DNA of 64,000 nt from Nocardia higoensis NBRC 100133 (GCF_000308595.1 NZ_BAGA01000098.1:38385-102384), one strand, 5' to 3'. Numbered from the stretch's first letter, positions 43,190-52,545 are shown. Notes: generated by a model from the sequence alone, not told the origin. Numbers and translations: made by a program.

Positions 43190-45469
43190 CTACTCGGTTC
43201 CGGCGTCCGCGGCATGCGCCGCATCAGCGGCGGCGGGCTCCTCGGCGGCTTCCTCGACCGGCACGAGCGAGATCTTGCCGCGGTTGTCGATGTCGGCGAT
43301 CTCCACGCGCAACTTGTCGCCGACGTTCACCACGTCCTCGACCTTGGCCACCCGCTTGCCCTGCCCCAGCTTGGAGATGTGCACCAAGCCGTCGCGGCCC
43401 GGCAGCAGCGAGACGAACGCGCCGAAGGCGGTGGTCTTGACGACCGTGCCCAGGAAGCGCTCGCCGACCTTCGGCAGCTGCGGGTTGGCGATGGCGTTGA
43501 TCGCGTCGATCGCGGCCTGCGCCGACGGGCCGTCGGTCGCGCCGACGAACACGGTGCCGTCGTCCTCGATGGAGATGTTGGCGCCGGTGTCCTCGGTGAT
43601 CTGGTTGATGACCTTGCCCTTGGGCCCGATCACCTCGCCGATCTTGTCGACCGGGATCTTGATCGCGGTGACGCGCGGGGCGTAGGGGCTCATCTCGTCC
43701 GGGGTGGCGATGGCCTCGGCCATCACGTCCAGGATGGTGGTGCGGGCGTCGTGCGCCTGGCTCAGCGCACCGGCCAGCACCTGCGAGGGAATGCCGTCGA
43801 GCTTGGTGTCCAGCTGCAGCGCGGTGACGAAGTCGCGGGTACCCGCGACCTTGAAGTCCATGTCGCCGAAGGCATCCTCGGCGCCGAGGATGTCGGTCAG
43901 CGCGACGTAGCGGACCTCGGACTCACCCTTGTCGTTGGTGATGGTGTCCGACACCAGGCCCATGGCGATACCGGCGACCGGCGCCTTCAGCGGGACACCC
44001 GCGTTCAGCAGCGACAGGGTCGAGGCGCACACCGAGCCCATCGAGGTGGAGCCGTTGGAGCCCAGCGCCTCGGAGACCTGACGGATGGCGTAGGGGAACT
44101 CCTCCTGGCTGGGCAGCACCGGGATCAGCGCCCGCTCGGCCAGCGCGCCGTGGCCGATCTCGCGACGCTTGGGCGAGCCGACGCGACCGGTCTCACCGGT
44201 GGAGAACGGCGGGAAGTTGTAGTGGTGCATGTAGCGCTTGCTGGTCTCCGGGCCGAGCGAGTCGACCTGCTGCGCCATCTTCACCATGTCCAGGGTGGTG
44301 ACGCCCATGATCTGGGTCTCACCGCGCTCGAACAGCGCCGAACCGTGCGCCCGCGGGATCACGGCCACCTCGGCCGAGAGCGCGCGGATGTCGGCCAGAC
44401 CGCGGCCGTCGATGCGGAAGCCGTCGGTCAGGATGCGCTGGCGCACCAGCTTCTTGGTGACCGAGCGGAAGGCCGCGCCCAGCTCCTTCTCACGGCCGGC
44501 GAACTTCTCGGCCAGCTCGTCGAGCACGGCGAGCTTGATCTCGTCGGTGCGCGCCTCACGGGCCTGCTTGTCGGCGATGCTGAGCGCCTGGTCCAGGTCG
44601 GCCTTGGCCGCGGCCTCGACGGCCTCGAACACATCGCTCTCGTACGGCGGGAACAGCGGGAACTCGCCGGTCGGCTTGGCAGCCAGCTCGGCCAGGTCCG
44701 CCTGCGCGCGGCAGAGCCGGGCGATGAACGGCTTGGCGGCCTCGAGCCCCTCGGCGACGACGGCCTCGGTGGGCGCCTGCGCGCCGCCCTCGACCAGCGC
44801 GATGACCTTGTCGGTGGCCTCGGCCTCGACCATCATGATCGCGACGTCACCGGATTCGACGACCCGGCCGGCGACGACCATGTCGAAGACCGCGCCCTCG
44901 AGCTGCTCGACGGTCGGGAACGCGACCCACTGACCCTCGATCAGCGCGACGCGCACGCCGCCGACCGGGCCGGAGAACGGCAGGCCGGCGATCTGGGTGG
45001 ACGCCGAGGCGGCGTTGATGGCCACCACGTCGTACAGATCGTTCGGATCCAGGCTCAGCACCGTGACGACGACCTGGATCTCGTTGCGCAGGCCGTCGAC
45101 GAAGGACGGACGCAGCGGACGGTCGATCAGGCGGCAGGTCAGGATCGCGTCGGTGGAGGGACGGCCCTCACGACGGAAGAACGAGCCGGGGATGCGGCCC
45201 GCGGCGTACATCCGCTCCTCGACGTCCACCGTCAGCGGGAAGAAGTCGAACTGGTCCTTGGGCGAGCGGCCCGCGGTGGTGGCCGACAGCAGCATGGTCT
45301 CGTCGTCCAGGTAGGCCACGACCGAGCCGGCGGCCTGGCGGGCCAGACGGCCGGTCTCGAAGCGCACGGTGCGGGTGCCGTAGCTGCCGTTGTCGATCAG
45401 CGCGACCGACTCGAAGACACCCGGCTCGACCTCGACGGCCGAGGACTTGCGTTCCGTTGTCTGCGTCAT
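43190..45469 (-). CDS. pnp: Polynucleotide phosphorylase / guanosine pentaphosphate synthetase
   Basis: A 3'-5' phosphorolytic exoribonuclease and, in actinomycetes, GpsI activity. 759 residues: two RNase PH domains (about 20-150 and 350-560; active-site stretch GSNGSTSMGSVCASTLSLLNAG), a KH domain (KIPVDKIGEVIGPKGKVINQI), and an S1 domain (VGERFLGTVVKTTAFGAFVSLLPGRDGLVHISKL). An Ala/Glu/Asp tail follows. ATG 45469 (MTQTTERK) is used. rpsO is 390 bp upstream with its own terminator, so pnp has its own promoter in that gap. Confidence 0.97.
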   Translation of the reverse strand: MTQTTERKSSAVEVEPGVFESVALIDNGSYGTRTVRFETGRLARQAAGSVVAYLDDETMLLSATTAGRSPKDQFDFFPLTVDVEERMYAAGRIPGSFFRREGRPSTDAILTCRLIDRPLRPSFVDGLRNEIQVVVTVLSLDPNDLYDVVAINAASASTQIAGLPFSGPVGGVRVALIEGQWVAFPTVEQLEGAVFDMVVAGRVVESGDVAIMMVEAEATDKVIALVEGGAQAPTEAVVAEGLEAAKPFIARLCRAQADLAELAAKPTGEFPLFPPYESDVFEAVEAAAKADLDQALSIADKQAREARTDEIKLAVLDELAEKFAGREKELGAAFRSVTKKLVRQRILTDGFRIDGRGLADIRALSAEVAVIPRAHGSALFERGETQIMGVTTLDMVKMAQQVDSLGPETSKRYMHHYNFPPFSTGETGRVGSPKRREIGHGALAERALIPVLPSQEEFPYAIRQVSEALGSNGSTSMGSVCASTLSLLNAGVPLKAPVAGIAMGLVSDTITNDKGESEVRYVALTDILGAEDAFGDMDFKVAGTRDFVTALQLDTKLDGIPSQVLAGALSQAHDARTTILDVMAEAIATPDEMSPYAPRVTAIKIPVDKIGEVIGPKGKVINQITEDTGANISIEDDGTVFVGATDGPSAQAAIDAINAIANPQLPKVGERFLGTVVKTTAFGAFVSLLPGRDGLVHISKLGQGKRVAKVEDVVNVGDKLRVEIADIDNRGKISLVPVEEAAEEPAAADAAHAADAGTE

Positions 45470-45792
45470 CTTTTCTTCTCTCAACCTCTCGTCTCGCCGG
45501 ATCGCCCGCGTCCCGAACGGACGCCGGTGATCCGGCTTTCGTCAGCCGTATCCGGCACGGTCGCGCGGTGACCCTCCTGGCCACGACGCGCGCACCCGGC
45601 CAGTTCCCCCTTGGGAACGGCGACGCGGAGGCGGTCATCGATCGAAGCCCGCCGGGCGGGGATCTCGAAGATCACGAAAGATCGCGAAGACCCGCTCGAA
45701 AGGCCACTACCGAAGACCGACGCCACGCGACGGGTGCCTACGGCTGTGCACATGTTGTTATTGCCGGAAGGACATGTGCCCCTCCAACACGA
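45470..45792. other. Non-coding gap upstream of pnp
   Basis: About 320 bp with no credible gene on either strand. It holds an 8-bp inverted repeat GCACATGT (45748-45755) / ACATGTGC (45772-45779) with a 16-bp spacer, which may be an operator or part of the pnp leader. The region must contain the pnp promoter and 5' leader, a known place for RNase-mediated pnp autocontrol in other bacteria; no RNA element could be recognised here. Confidence 0.4.
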
Positions 45793-45832
45793 ATAGCCAA
45801 CGGGGAAGAGTGTACGTCTCCCCGTTGGCTAT
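45793..45832 (-). terminator. Terminator of rpsO
   Basis: Perfect 14-bp arms ATAGCCAACGGGGA / TCCCCGTTGGCTAT with a 12-nt loop, 27 bp after the rpsO stop. Confidence 0.8.
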
Positions 45833-45859
45833 CGACCTACCGGCTCGCACAGAGCAGGT

Positions 45860-46129
45860 TCAGCGGCGCAGGCCCAGGCGCTCGATCAGCGTGCGGTAGC
45901 GCTGGATGTCCTTGTCGGCCAGGTACTTCGACAGCCGCTTGCGGCGACCGATCAGCGCCATCAGACCGTGGCGGGTGTGGTGGTCGTGCTTGTGCTGCTT
46001 CAGGTGCTCGGTGATGTCGGCGATCCGCTTGGACAGCAGCGCGATCTGCGCCTCCGGCGAACCGGTGTCCTTCTCGTGCAGGCCGTACTCGGCCAAGATG
46101 GCCGACTTCTGTTCGGTGGTCAGCGCCAT
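45860..46129 (-). CDS. rpsO: 30S ribosomal protein S15
   Basis: An 89-residue primary binding protein of 16S rRNA in the small-subunit platform. Canonical sequence: MALTTEQKSAILAEYGLHEK, then GSPEAQIALLSKRI and HKHDHHTRHGLMALIGRRKR. Normal family length. Between ribF and pnp, the usual order. It carries its own terminator. Confidence 0.98.
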   Translation of the reverse strand: MALTTEQKSAILAEYGLHEKDTGSPEAQIALLSKRIADITEHLKQHKHDHHTRHGLMALIGRRKRLSKYLADKDIQRYRTLIERLGLRR

Positions 46130-46232
46130 GGGGCATCCGTCCTGTTTCTCAGTTCCGCGCTCGAATGATGTCGGGAGATCCCGGCCGGGCAGCCACCGCG
46201 GACCGCAGCAAACCCGGGGAGCCACCTTACCG

Positions 46233-46266
46233 GAACCGGCTCACCGGCCCCGACCGGGCCCGGTTC
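46233..46266 (-). terminator. Possible terminator at end of ribF
   Basis: GAACCGG (46233-46239) / CCGGTTC (46260-46266) with a GC-rich interior that can pair further. It overlaps the last codon of ribF. Modest stem. Confidence 0.4.
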
Positions 46267-47224
46267 ACTCGGCCAGGATGCGGCGCGCGTTGTCCACGTC
46301 GCGGCCCATGGCCTCGATCAGCTGGTCGAGCCCGTCGAACTTCTCCATGCCGCGCAGGTGCTCGACGAAGTCGACGGCCACGTGCTGGCCGTACAGATCG
46401 GCCTTGCCGTCGATGACATAGGCCTCGACGGTGCGGGCGCGGCCGGAGAAGGTGGGGTTGGTCCCCACCGAGATGGCCGCCATCGCGCGTTCGCCCGGCG
46501 TCACGGTGCCGATGGTCGGTCCGGGGCCGAGCACGGTGAACCAGCCGGCGTAGACGCCGTCGGCGGGGATGGCCGCGAACATCGGCGGCGCGACATTGGC
46601 GGTGGGGAAACCGAGTTCGCGACCGCGGCCGTCACCGTGCACGACCACGCCCTCGACCCGGTGCGGGCGGCCGAGCGCCTCGGCGGCCGAGCGCATGTCC
46701 CCGGCGTCCACGCAGGCGCGGATGTAGGTGGAGGAGAAGGTGACGGCGTGCTCGCCGACCAGCTTGACCCCGTCGACCTCGAAGCCGAAGCGCTGCCCGA
46801 GTTCCTGCATGGTCGCCACGGTGCCCGCGGCCTTCTTGCCGAAGGTGAAGTTGTCGCCGACCACCACCTCGGCCACGTGCAGCCGTTCGACCAGCAGGTC
46901 GTGCACGTAGCGGCCGGGGGTGAGCTTCATGAAGTCGGGGGTGAAGGGCATCACGCAGAACACGTCGATGCCGAGCTCTTCGACCAGCTCGGCACGGCGG
47001 GTCAGCGTGGTCAGCTGGGCGGGGTGGGAACCGGGCCGCACCACTTCCATCGGGTGCGGATCGAAGGTCATCAGCACCGACGGAACTCCGCGCGCCGCGG
47101 CCGATTTCACCGCTCTGCTGATCAGTTGCGCGTGACCACGGTGCACGCCGTCGAAAACGCCGATCGTGAGCACGCAGCGGCCCCAGTCCGCGGGCACATC
47201 CTCGAGACTTCGCCATCGTTGCAC
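46265..47224 (-). CDS. ribF: Bifunctional riboflavin kinase / FAD synthetase
   Basis: Makes FMN then FAD from riboflavin. 319 residues. The N-terminal adenylyltransferase has GVFDGVHRGHAQLI (HxGH-like) and VVGDNFTFGKKAAGTV. The C-terminal kinase domain starts near residue 185 with RVEGVVVHGDGRGRELGFPTANV, the phosphate-binding PTAN motif. GTG 47224 is used. It is divergent from the DtxR-type regulator and upstream of rpsO on the same strand. Confidence 0.96.
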   Translation of the reverse strand: MQRWRSLEDVPADWGRCVLTIGVFDGVHRGHAQLISRAVKSAAARGVPSVLMTFDPHPMEVVRPGSHPAQLTTLTRRAELVEELGIDVFCVMPFTPDFMKLTPGRYVHDLLVERLHVAEVVVGDNFTFGKKAAGTVATMQELGQRFGFEVDGVKLVGEHAVTFSSTYIRACVDAGDMRSAAEALGRPHRVEGVVVHGDGRGRELGFPTANVAPPMFAAIPADGVYAGWFTVLGPGPTIGTVTPGERAMAAISVGTNPTFSGRARTVEAYVIDGKADLYGQHVAVDFVEHLRGMEKFDGLDQLIEAMGRDVDNARRILAE

Positions 47225-47356
47225 ACGCGAAGCCTACGCAAACCGGCGCGCGAACAATATTCCGGCCAGGTCATCTCACACGGCGAGTCACACGATGCTT
47301 CCGGTGCCGTATACGGCCGGTGAACTCCCCACAGGGATGTGTGCAACGGCGGCAGA

Positions 47357-48160
47357 ATGCCTAAGCTCGCAGATGTGCCCGGTAAACGAGATGTCGCCAC
47401 CCGCCGCGAGCTGAACGACGCGTCCGTGAACGCTACGGTCGCGACGGACGCCACGGTCGAAGGTGTTCCGACGGTCGCGCCGGATCTGACCTCGGTCGCG
47501 CAGGACTACCTGAAGGTCATCTGGACAGCCCGCGAGTGGTCCCAGGAAGAGAAGGTGACCACCAAGCTGCTCGCCGAGCGCATCGGCGTCTCGGCGTCGA
47601 CCGTGTCCGAGGCCGTGCGCAAGCTCGCCGATCAAGGCCTGGTCGAGCATGCCCGCTACGGCTCGATCACGCTGACCGCGCAGGGCAGCCGGGCCGCGGT
47701 GGCGATGGTGCGCAGGCACCGGCTGCTGGAGACCTTCCTGGTCAACGAGCTCGGCTACGGCTGGGACGAGGTGCACGACGAGGCCGAGGTACTCGAGCAC
47801 GCCGTCTCCGAACTGCTGATGGCCCGCATCGACGCCAAGCTCGGCTACCCCGACCGCGATCCGCACGGCGACCCGATCCCCTCGGTCGACGGCGACGTGC
47901 CGACTCCGCCCGCGCGCCAGCTCAGCGAGTTCGCGGCGGGCCAGCACGGCCGGGTGGCCCGGATCTCCGATTTCGATCCGGACATGCTGCGCTACTTCGA
48001 CTCGGTCGGTATCGCGCTGGACACCGTCATCGAGGTGGTCGAGCGCCGTGACTACGCCGGGACCATCGCGGTACTGATCGGCGGGGCCGACAGCGCGGTC
48101 GATCTGGGCAAGCCCGCGGCCGAGGCCATCTGGCTCACCACCTGCGGGGGCACCGCCTGA
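47357..48160 (+). CDS. DtxR-family metalloregulator (SirR/MntR-like, Rv2788-like)
   Basis: A metal-dependent repressor of iron or manganese uptake genes. Domains: winged helix-turn-helix (about residues 40-105, with KLLAERIGVSASTVSEAVRKLADQG); metal-binding dimerisation domain (RRHRLLETFLVNELGYGWDEVHDEAEVLEHAVSE, with conserved His, Glu and Asp); and an SH3-like C-terminal domain. ATG 47357 gives 267 residues with a 37-residue unconserved tail. GTG 47375 is preceded by TAAGCT at 7 bp and may be a leaderless true start. Same place as sirR in mycobacteria; the metal is not determined. Confidence 0.9.
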   Translation: MPKLADVPGKRDVATRRELNDASVNATVATDATVEGVPTVAPDLTSVAQDYLKVIWTAREWSQEEKVTTKLLAERIGVSASTVSEAVRKLADQGLVEHARYGSITLTAQGSRAAVAMVRRHRLLETFLVNELGYGWDEVHDEAEVLEHAVSELLMARIDAKLGYPDRDPHGDPIPSVDGDVPTPPARQLSEFAAGQHGRVARISDFDPDMLRYFDSVGIALDTVIEVVERRDYAGTIAVLIGGADSAVDLGKPAAEAIWLTTCGGTA

Positions 48161-48170
48161 GCGGGGGCGC

Positions 48171-49109
48171 TCAGTCCACCAGGCCGCGGGGCCGCACCAC
48201 GAAGACCGGAGCGGCGCGCTTGCCCTTCTCCTCGAGCAACGCGATAGCGGTTCCGTCGGCGGTCAGCGCGGCGTACACGCCCTTCATGCCGATCGGATCG
48301 AGCCAGCGGCCGTCGCGCAGCGACCGCGCCTGTTCGTCGTCGATGGTCCGATGCGGGAAAGCGATGCGCACGGCCTCGTCCATGTCCACGTCGAGACCGG
48401 GATCGTCGGCGAGATCGTCGAGGGTGCGGGCGTGCTCCAGGGTGAACGGGCCGACCCGGGTGCGCCGCAGCGCGGTCAGGTGCCCGCCGACGCCGAGTGC
48501 GGCGCCGAGATCGCGGGCCAGGGCGCGCACATAGGTGCCCGAGGAGCACTCCACCGTCACGTCCAGGTCGACCGCATCCCGATCGGCCGCGGCATCGGGC
48601 ACGTCGCGACGGGCCAGGACGTCGAAGCGCGAGACCGTGACCGGCCGGGCGGCAAGTTTCACCTCTTCGCCCGCGCGATGCCGGGCGTAGGCGCGTTCCC
48701 CGTCCACCTTGATGGCGCTCACCGTCGCGGGCACCTGCTGGATGTCACCGGTCAGCGCGGCCACACCGGCCGCGATCTCGGCGTCGGTGAGGTGGCCCGC
48801 GCTCGCGGTGCTCAGCACCTCACCTTCGGCATCGTCGGTGGTGGTGGCGCTGCCCAGCCGGATGGTGGCGGTGTAGGCCTTGGTGGTGAGGGTGAGCAGC
48901 CCGAGCAGCTTGGTGGCCCGCTCGACACCGAGCACCAGCACGCCGGTGGCCATCGGGTCGAGGGTGCCGGCGTGCCCGATCTTGCGGGTGCCGAGGATCT
49001 TGCGGCAGCGCGCGACCACGTCGTGGCTGGTCAGTCCGCCGTCCTTGTCGACGATGAGCAGTCCGCCGAGCACGTCGACCCGGCGGACGGGAGCGTTCGA
49101 CGCCGCCAT
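48171..49109 (-). CDS. truB: tRNA pseudouridine(55) synthase
   Basis: Makes pseudouridine 55 in the T-arm of tRNAs. 312 residues. The catalytic Asp is in GHAGTLDPMATGVL (near residue 50); VSAIKVDGERAYARHRAGE and CSSGTYVRALARDLG are the other family signatures. A C-terminal PUA-like part is at about residues 235-310. ATG 49109 shares one base with the stop of the upstream phosphopantetheinyl transferase gene (TGATG). Convergent with the DtxR-type gene, 10 bp away. Confidence 0.96.
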   Translation of the reverse strand: MAASNAPVRRVDVLGGLLIVDKDGGLTSHDVVARCRKILGTRKIGHAGTLDPMATGVLVLGVERATKLLGLLTLTTKAYTATIRLGSATTTDDAEGEVLSTASAGHLTDAEIAAGVAALTGDIQQVPATVSAIKVDGERAYARHRAGEEVKLAARPVTVSRFDVLARRDVPDAAADRDAVDLDVTVECSSGTYVRALARDLGAALGVGGHLTALRRTRVGPFTLEHARTLDDLADDPGLDVDMDEAVRIAFPHRTIDDEQARSLRDGRWLDPIGMKGVYAALTADGTAIALLEEKGKRAAPVFVVRPRGLVD

Positions 49110-49795
49110 CAGACGTGCGCGATCGCGGTCAGGATCAGCCCGTCGGTGATCAGCCAGCGCCCGTCGAACGAGGTCAGCGGCAGACCACCATCGTTGACCT
49201 GGCCCGGAACCAGTAGTTCGGAGCGGAAGGTGCCCGATCCGGCCGCCTTGTTCGATTCGTCGGCCTCGGTCACTTCGTCGACGGTGAAGGTGATGTGCGC
49301 GTCCTCGAATCCGAGCCAGCGGGTCGTCAGCGGGAACCACGCCTTGTAGGTGGCTTCCTTGGCGCAGAACAGCAGCCGGTCCAGATGCAGCGCGGAGCCG
49401 GTGGCGCGCAGCCACTCCCGCTCCTGCGGCAGGCTCACCGAATCGAGCACACCGGGGGGCAGCTCGCCGTGCGGCTCGGCGTCGATGCCGACCGAACGGA
49501 AGCGCATCTTGTGCCCGAGCGCCGCGGCCCGGTATCCGTCGCAGTGGGTGAGACTGCCGACGATCCCGCGCGGCCACACCGGCGCGCCCCGTTCCCCCTT
49601 GCCGATCGCCACCGGCTCCTCGCCGAGCGCCAGGAGCGCCTGGCGCGCGCAGTGCCTGGCCCCGATGAAATCGCGCCTGCGCTTGTCGACCGCGTTGGCG
49701 ATGAGGTGTTCCTCGGCCGGATGCGCGCGCAGGTCGTCGGGGAAGTCCAGCAATTCGGCGGCGGCGATCCCGCTGGGCAGAATGTTCTCGATCAT
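49109..49795 (-). CDS. pptT: 4'-phosphopantetheinyl transferase (PptT/Npt type)
   Basis: Activates acyl- and peptidyl-carrier proteins of polyketide, mycolate and siderophore synthases, and carboxylic acid reductase in nocardiae, by attaching the CoA phosphopantetheine arm. 228 residues, Sfp-like. The metal-binding Asp and Glu are in SVGIDAEPHGEL, and the second motif is FCAKEATYKAWFPLTTRWLGFED. Normal length. It overlaps truB by one base and lies 47 bp downstream of the phosphoesterase, matching Rv2794c's place. Confidence 0.95.
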   Translation of the reverse strand: MIENILPSGIAAAELLDFPDDLRAHPAEEHLIANAVDKRRRDFIGARHCARQALLALGEEPVAIGKGERGAPVWPRGIVGSLTHCDGYRAAALGHKMRFRSVGIDAEPHGELPPGVLDSVSLPQEREWLRATGSALHLDRLLFCAKEATYKAWFPLTTRWLGFEDAHITFTVDEVTEADESNKAAGSGTFRSELLVPGQVNDGGLPLTSFDGRWLITDGLILTAIAHV

Positions 49796-49841
49796 CGCCG
49801 ACGAGCCTAGTCCAGCGGGCCGCGCACCGGCCCGGCCCCAC

Positions 49842-50807
49842 TCATACGCCGCGGCGCCGCTGAGCCTTCGCGCGCATCTCGGCCGCGGCGGTCTCCATCT
49901 CGGGAGTCAGCCGGAAATGGCCGCCCCACTTGTTCAACGAGCCCGGCGGGTACTCCGGGGCGGGCAGGATCTGGCGCAGCAGCCGGTCGGGCAGGCCGCG
50001 GCGCTGCCACTCCCGCGGGTAACCCAGCGAGACCTCTTCGAAGCGGACGCCGTTGTAATAGGAGGTGCGCGGGATGTGCAGGTGGCCGTAGACCGAGCAG
50101 ACCACGTTGTAGCGGGTGTGCCAGTCGGCGGTCTGCACCGTGCCGCACCACAGCGCGAACTCCGGGTAGAACAGGACGTCCGTGGGTTCGCGCACCAGCG
50201 GGAAGTGGTTGATCAGCACCACCGGCGTGCCCTCGGGCAGCCCGTCGAGCTTGCGCTTGGTCACCTGCACGCGGTCGTGGCACCAGGCGTCGCGGGTGAG
50301 GTAGGGATCCGGCGAGAGCAGGAACTCGTCGGTGGCCACCACATTGCGCGAGCGGGCGATGGCCAGGCCGTCGGCCTTACCGGTCGCCCCCTCGGGCAGG
50401 AACGAGTAGTCGTAGAGCAGGAACATCGGCACCAACGTCACCGCGCCGCCGTACTGTTCGCTGCCCGCGCCGCGCCACACCGGGAACGGGTCCTCCGGCG
50501 TCACCACATCGAGGTCGCGGCAGATCGACACCAGGTAGTCGTAGCGGGCCACCCCGTGCATCTGCACCGGATCCTTTGCCGTGGTCCACAATTCGTGGTT
50601 GCCCGGCACCCAGATCACCTTCGCGAAGCGCTCCCGCAGCAGCCCGAGCGCCCATCGGACCTCTTCGGTCTTCTCGCCCACGTCCCCGGCCACGATCAGC
50701 CAGTCCTCGGGCGAGTCGGGACGGATCTGTTCGACGACCGGCCGATTTCCCTGGTGGCCGACGTGAATGTCGCTGACCGCCATCAACTTGGGTATCACCC
50801 GATCCAC
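49842..50807 (-). CDS. Metallophosphoesterase (Rv2795c-like)
   Basis: A 321-residue calcineurin-like phosphoesterase. All five metal blocks are present: SDIHVGH (residues about 12-18), GDVGEK, GNHELW, H in LINHFPL, and GHLH. Length and gene order (next to pptT) match Rv2795c. It has no signal peptide, so it is cytoplasmic. Substrate unknown. GTG 50807 is used. The gene is divergent from the MpaB-type oxygenase by 147 bp. Confidence 0.9.
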   Translation of the reverse strand: MDRVIPKLMAVSDIHVGHQGNRPVVEQIRPDSPEDWLIVAGDVGEKTEEVRWALGLLRERFAKVIWVPGNHELWTTAKDPVQMHGVARYDYLVSICRDLDVVTPEDPFPVWRGAGSEQYGGAVTLVPMFLLYDYSFLPEGATGKADGLAIARSRNVVATDEFLLSPDPYLTRDAWCHDRVQVTKRKLDGLPEGTPVVLINHFPLVREPTDVLFYPEFALWCGTVQTADWHTRYNVVCSVYGHLHIPRTSYYNGVRFEEVSLGYPREWQRRGLPDRLLRQILPAPEYPPGSLNKWGGHFRLTPEMETAAAEMRAKAQRRRGV

Positions 50808-50954
50808 CTTGTCACATCGATGGCCGCGGGCTCACCGACACCACCGTGTGCGGTGCAGGCTGCGCGCCCGAGCAGGCCGATCACCCGCCGGGCAGGCGCG
50901 GCGGTGCTAGCGTGGGACATAAAGACGATTTCGTCCCATCGTGTCAGGAGCGCT

Positions 50955-51914
50955 ATGCCCGCCTACGACGGCACCAAGTTCGATATCGGCGTGCGGGAGG
51001 CCGTGCCTGGCGCGGTCGACGACGCGCTCCGGCCGGATGCGCCCCGGCTCGGGCCCGACTCGCTCGTCTGGAAGTTCTACGGCGACATACGCGTCACCGC
51101 GTTCGGCTTCCAGCGCCCGGCCGCGACGGAGAACTGCATCGAGCAACTCGCCCAGGGAGTCGAGGACCACTCGGTCATCTTCTCCGACCTGCGCGGTCGC
51201 GGGGCACGCACGATTCCGCCGATCATGGAGACGGTCTATTCCGAGGACCCCTACGGCACCGGGCGCCGGGTACGCGACTTCCACAAGACCATCAAGGGCA
51301 CCATCGCAGACGGTTCGCGCTACCACGCGCTCAATCCCGAGCTCTTCTACTGGGCGCACGCCACATTCGTCGATCAGGTCATCTACATGGCCGACACCTT
51401 CATCCGGCGCCTGTCCTACGAGGAGAAGAAACAGATCTTCGAGGAGTCGCGAACCTGGTACGAGCTGTACGGGGTCAGCTCCAGGAACCAGCCCGGGACC
51501 TACGAGGAGTTCCTGAGCTACTGGGACGCGATGACCGCACGGTTCGCGCCGACCCGGGTGGTGCGCTACGGGACCGGATACCTGCGCAAAGGGCTGCCAC
51601 GTCCGAAGCAGGCGGCCGCCATCCCGACGCCCGTGTGGCGGGCACTGACCGCGGCGCCCAACGCTTTCCTGCGCATGGTCGGGATCGGCACCCTGCCGCC
51701 CGAGGCGCGCGCAGCCTGCGATCTCGCCTGGGACGACGAGCAGGAGAGGCGATTCCAGCGCTTCGCGGCGTTCATGCGCGCGCTCAACCCACTGTTCAAC
51801 CGATTGCCGGTGGGCCTGCTGTATCTGCCGTGGGCGGCCCGGGCGTGGAAACGCCACGGGGTCGACCCGCGCCGGATCCACAATCGGCCGCCGACGACGA
51901 CGCCTGCGCGCTGA
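50955..51914 (+). CDS. MpaB-family oxygenase (DUF2236)
   Basis: A 319-residue protein of the haem-binding latex-clearing-protein/MpaB-like family (DUF2236). Typical parts: ELFYWAHATFVDQVIYMADTF with the conserved His, DFHKTIKGTIADGSRYHALNPE, and YEEFLSYWDAM. ATG 50955 is preceded by AGGAGCGCT. Members include oxygenases with wide or unknown substrates. A TetR-type regulator follows 46 bp downstream in the same direction and may control it. Confidence 0.85.
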   Translation: MPAYDGTKFDIGVREAVPGAVDDALRPDAPRLGPDSLVWKFYGDIRVTAFGFQRPAATENCIEQLAQGVEDHSVIFSDLRGRGARTIPPIMETVYSEDPYGTGRRVRDFHKTIKGTIADGSRYHALNPELFYWAHATFVDQVIYMADTFIRRLSYEEKKQIFEESRTWYELYGVSSRNQPGTYEEFLSYWDAMTARFAPTRVVRYGTGYLRKGLPRPKQAAAIPTPVWRALTAAPNAFLRMVGIGTLPPEARAACDLAWDDEQERRFQRFAAFMRALNPLFNRLPVGLLYLPWAARAWKRHGVDPRRIHNRPPTTTPAR

Positions 51915-51960
51915 TGCGGCACCCGGGCGGCAGCCGGGTCGGCTACTACGATCGGTGATC

Positions 51961-52545
51961 ATGGTGAGCAGCGCACGGCCCGAGGCGCCGACGCGGGGCG
52001 CGCAGGAGCGCATTCTCGAAGCGGCCAGAGCGGAGTTCACCGCGTTCGGACTGCGCCGGTCGAATATCGACGACATCGCCCGCCGCGCGGGTGTCGGCCG
52101 CAGCACGCTCTACCGCATCTTTCCCAGCAAGGAAGCCCTGTGGGAACGACTGGCCGAGGATGACACGGCGCAGTTGATGAAGACCCTGACCAACATCGCC
52201 ACCGGCCGCAGCGCCCAAGACGCTGTCATCGAATGCTTCACGGCGGCAATCGAATCCATCTCGCACAACGACCTGCTGATGCGCATGCTGGACAGCGATC
52301 CCGAAGTGGTGTTCGCCGTTTCGGCCCGCACGCCCACCGCGGTCGTGACGTCGAGCGCGCTGGTCGCGCGGACACTCCGGCGCAGTGGCGTGACGATGGA
52401 CGACGAGGACCTCGAAACGGTCGCCGAGATCATGGTGCGACTCATCTCCTCGTTGCTGCTCACTCCCGGCGGCCGGGTGGACCTGTCCGACTCTGCCTCG
52501 GTACGTCGCTTCGCGCAGCGCTATCTCGCCCGTCTGGTCTGGTGA
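51961..52545 (+). CDS. TetR-family transcriptional regulator
   Basis: A 194-residue repressor. The N-terminal helix-turn-helix is RILEAARAEFTAFGLRRSNIDDIARRAGVGRSTLYRIFPSKEALW; the C-terminal ligand domain is variable. ATG 51961 (MVSSARPE) or GTG 51955. TACGAT ends 8 bp before the ATG, so a leaderless mRNA is possible. It probably controls the upstream MpaB-type gene or itself. Ligand unknown. Confidence 0.88.
   Translation: MVSSARPEAPTRGAQERILEAARAEFTAFGLRRSNIDDIARRAGVGRSTLYRIFPSKEALWERLAEDDTAQLMKTLTNIATGRSAQDAVIECFTAAIESISHNDLLMRMLDSDPEVVFAVSARTPTAVVTSSALVARTLRRSGVTMDDEDLETVAEIMVRLISSLLLTPGGRVDLSDSASVRRFAQRYLARLVW

Noticed and set aside
44800..44830. TTGTCGGTG on the plus strand
   Set aside because: It is inside pnp, antisense to it, and has no suitable -10 or downstream gene; a chance match in coding sequence.
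43022..45571. Plus-strand open frame of 849 codons
   Set aside because: Antisense to pnp and the start of pepR; only low-complexity Leu/Gly/Asp/Arg sequence.
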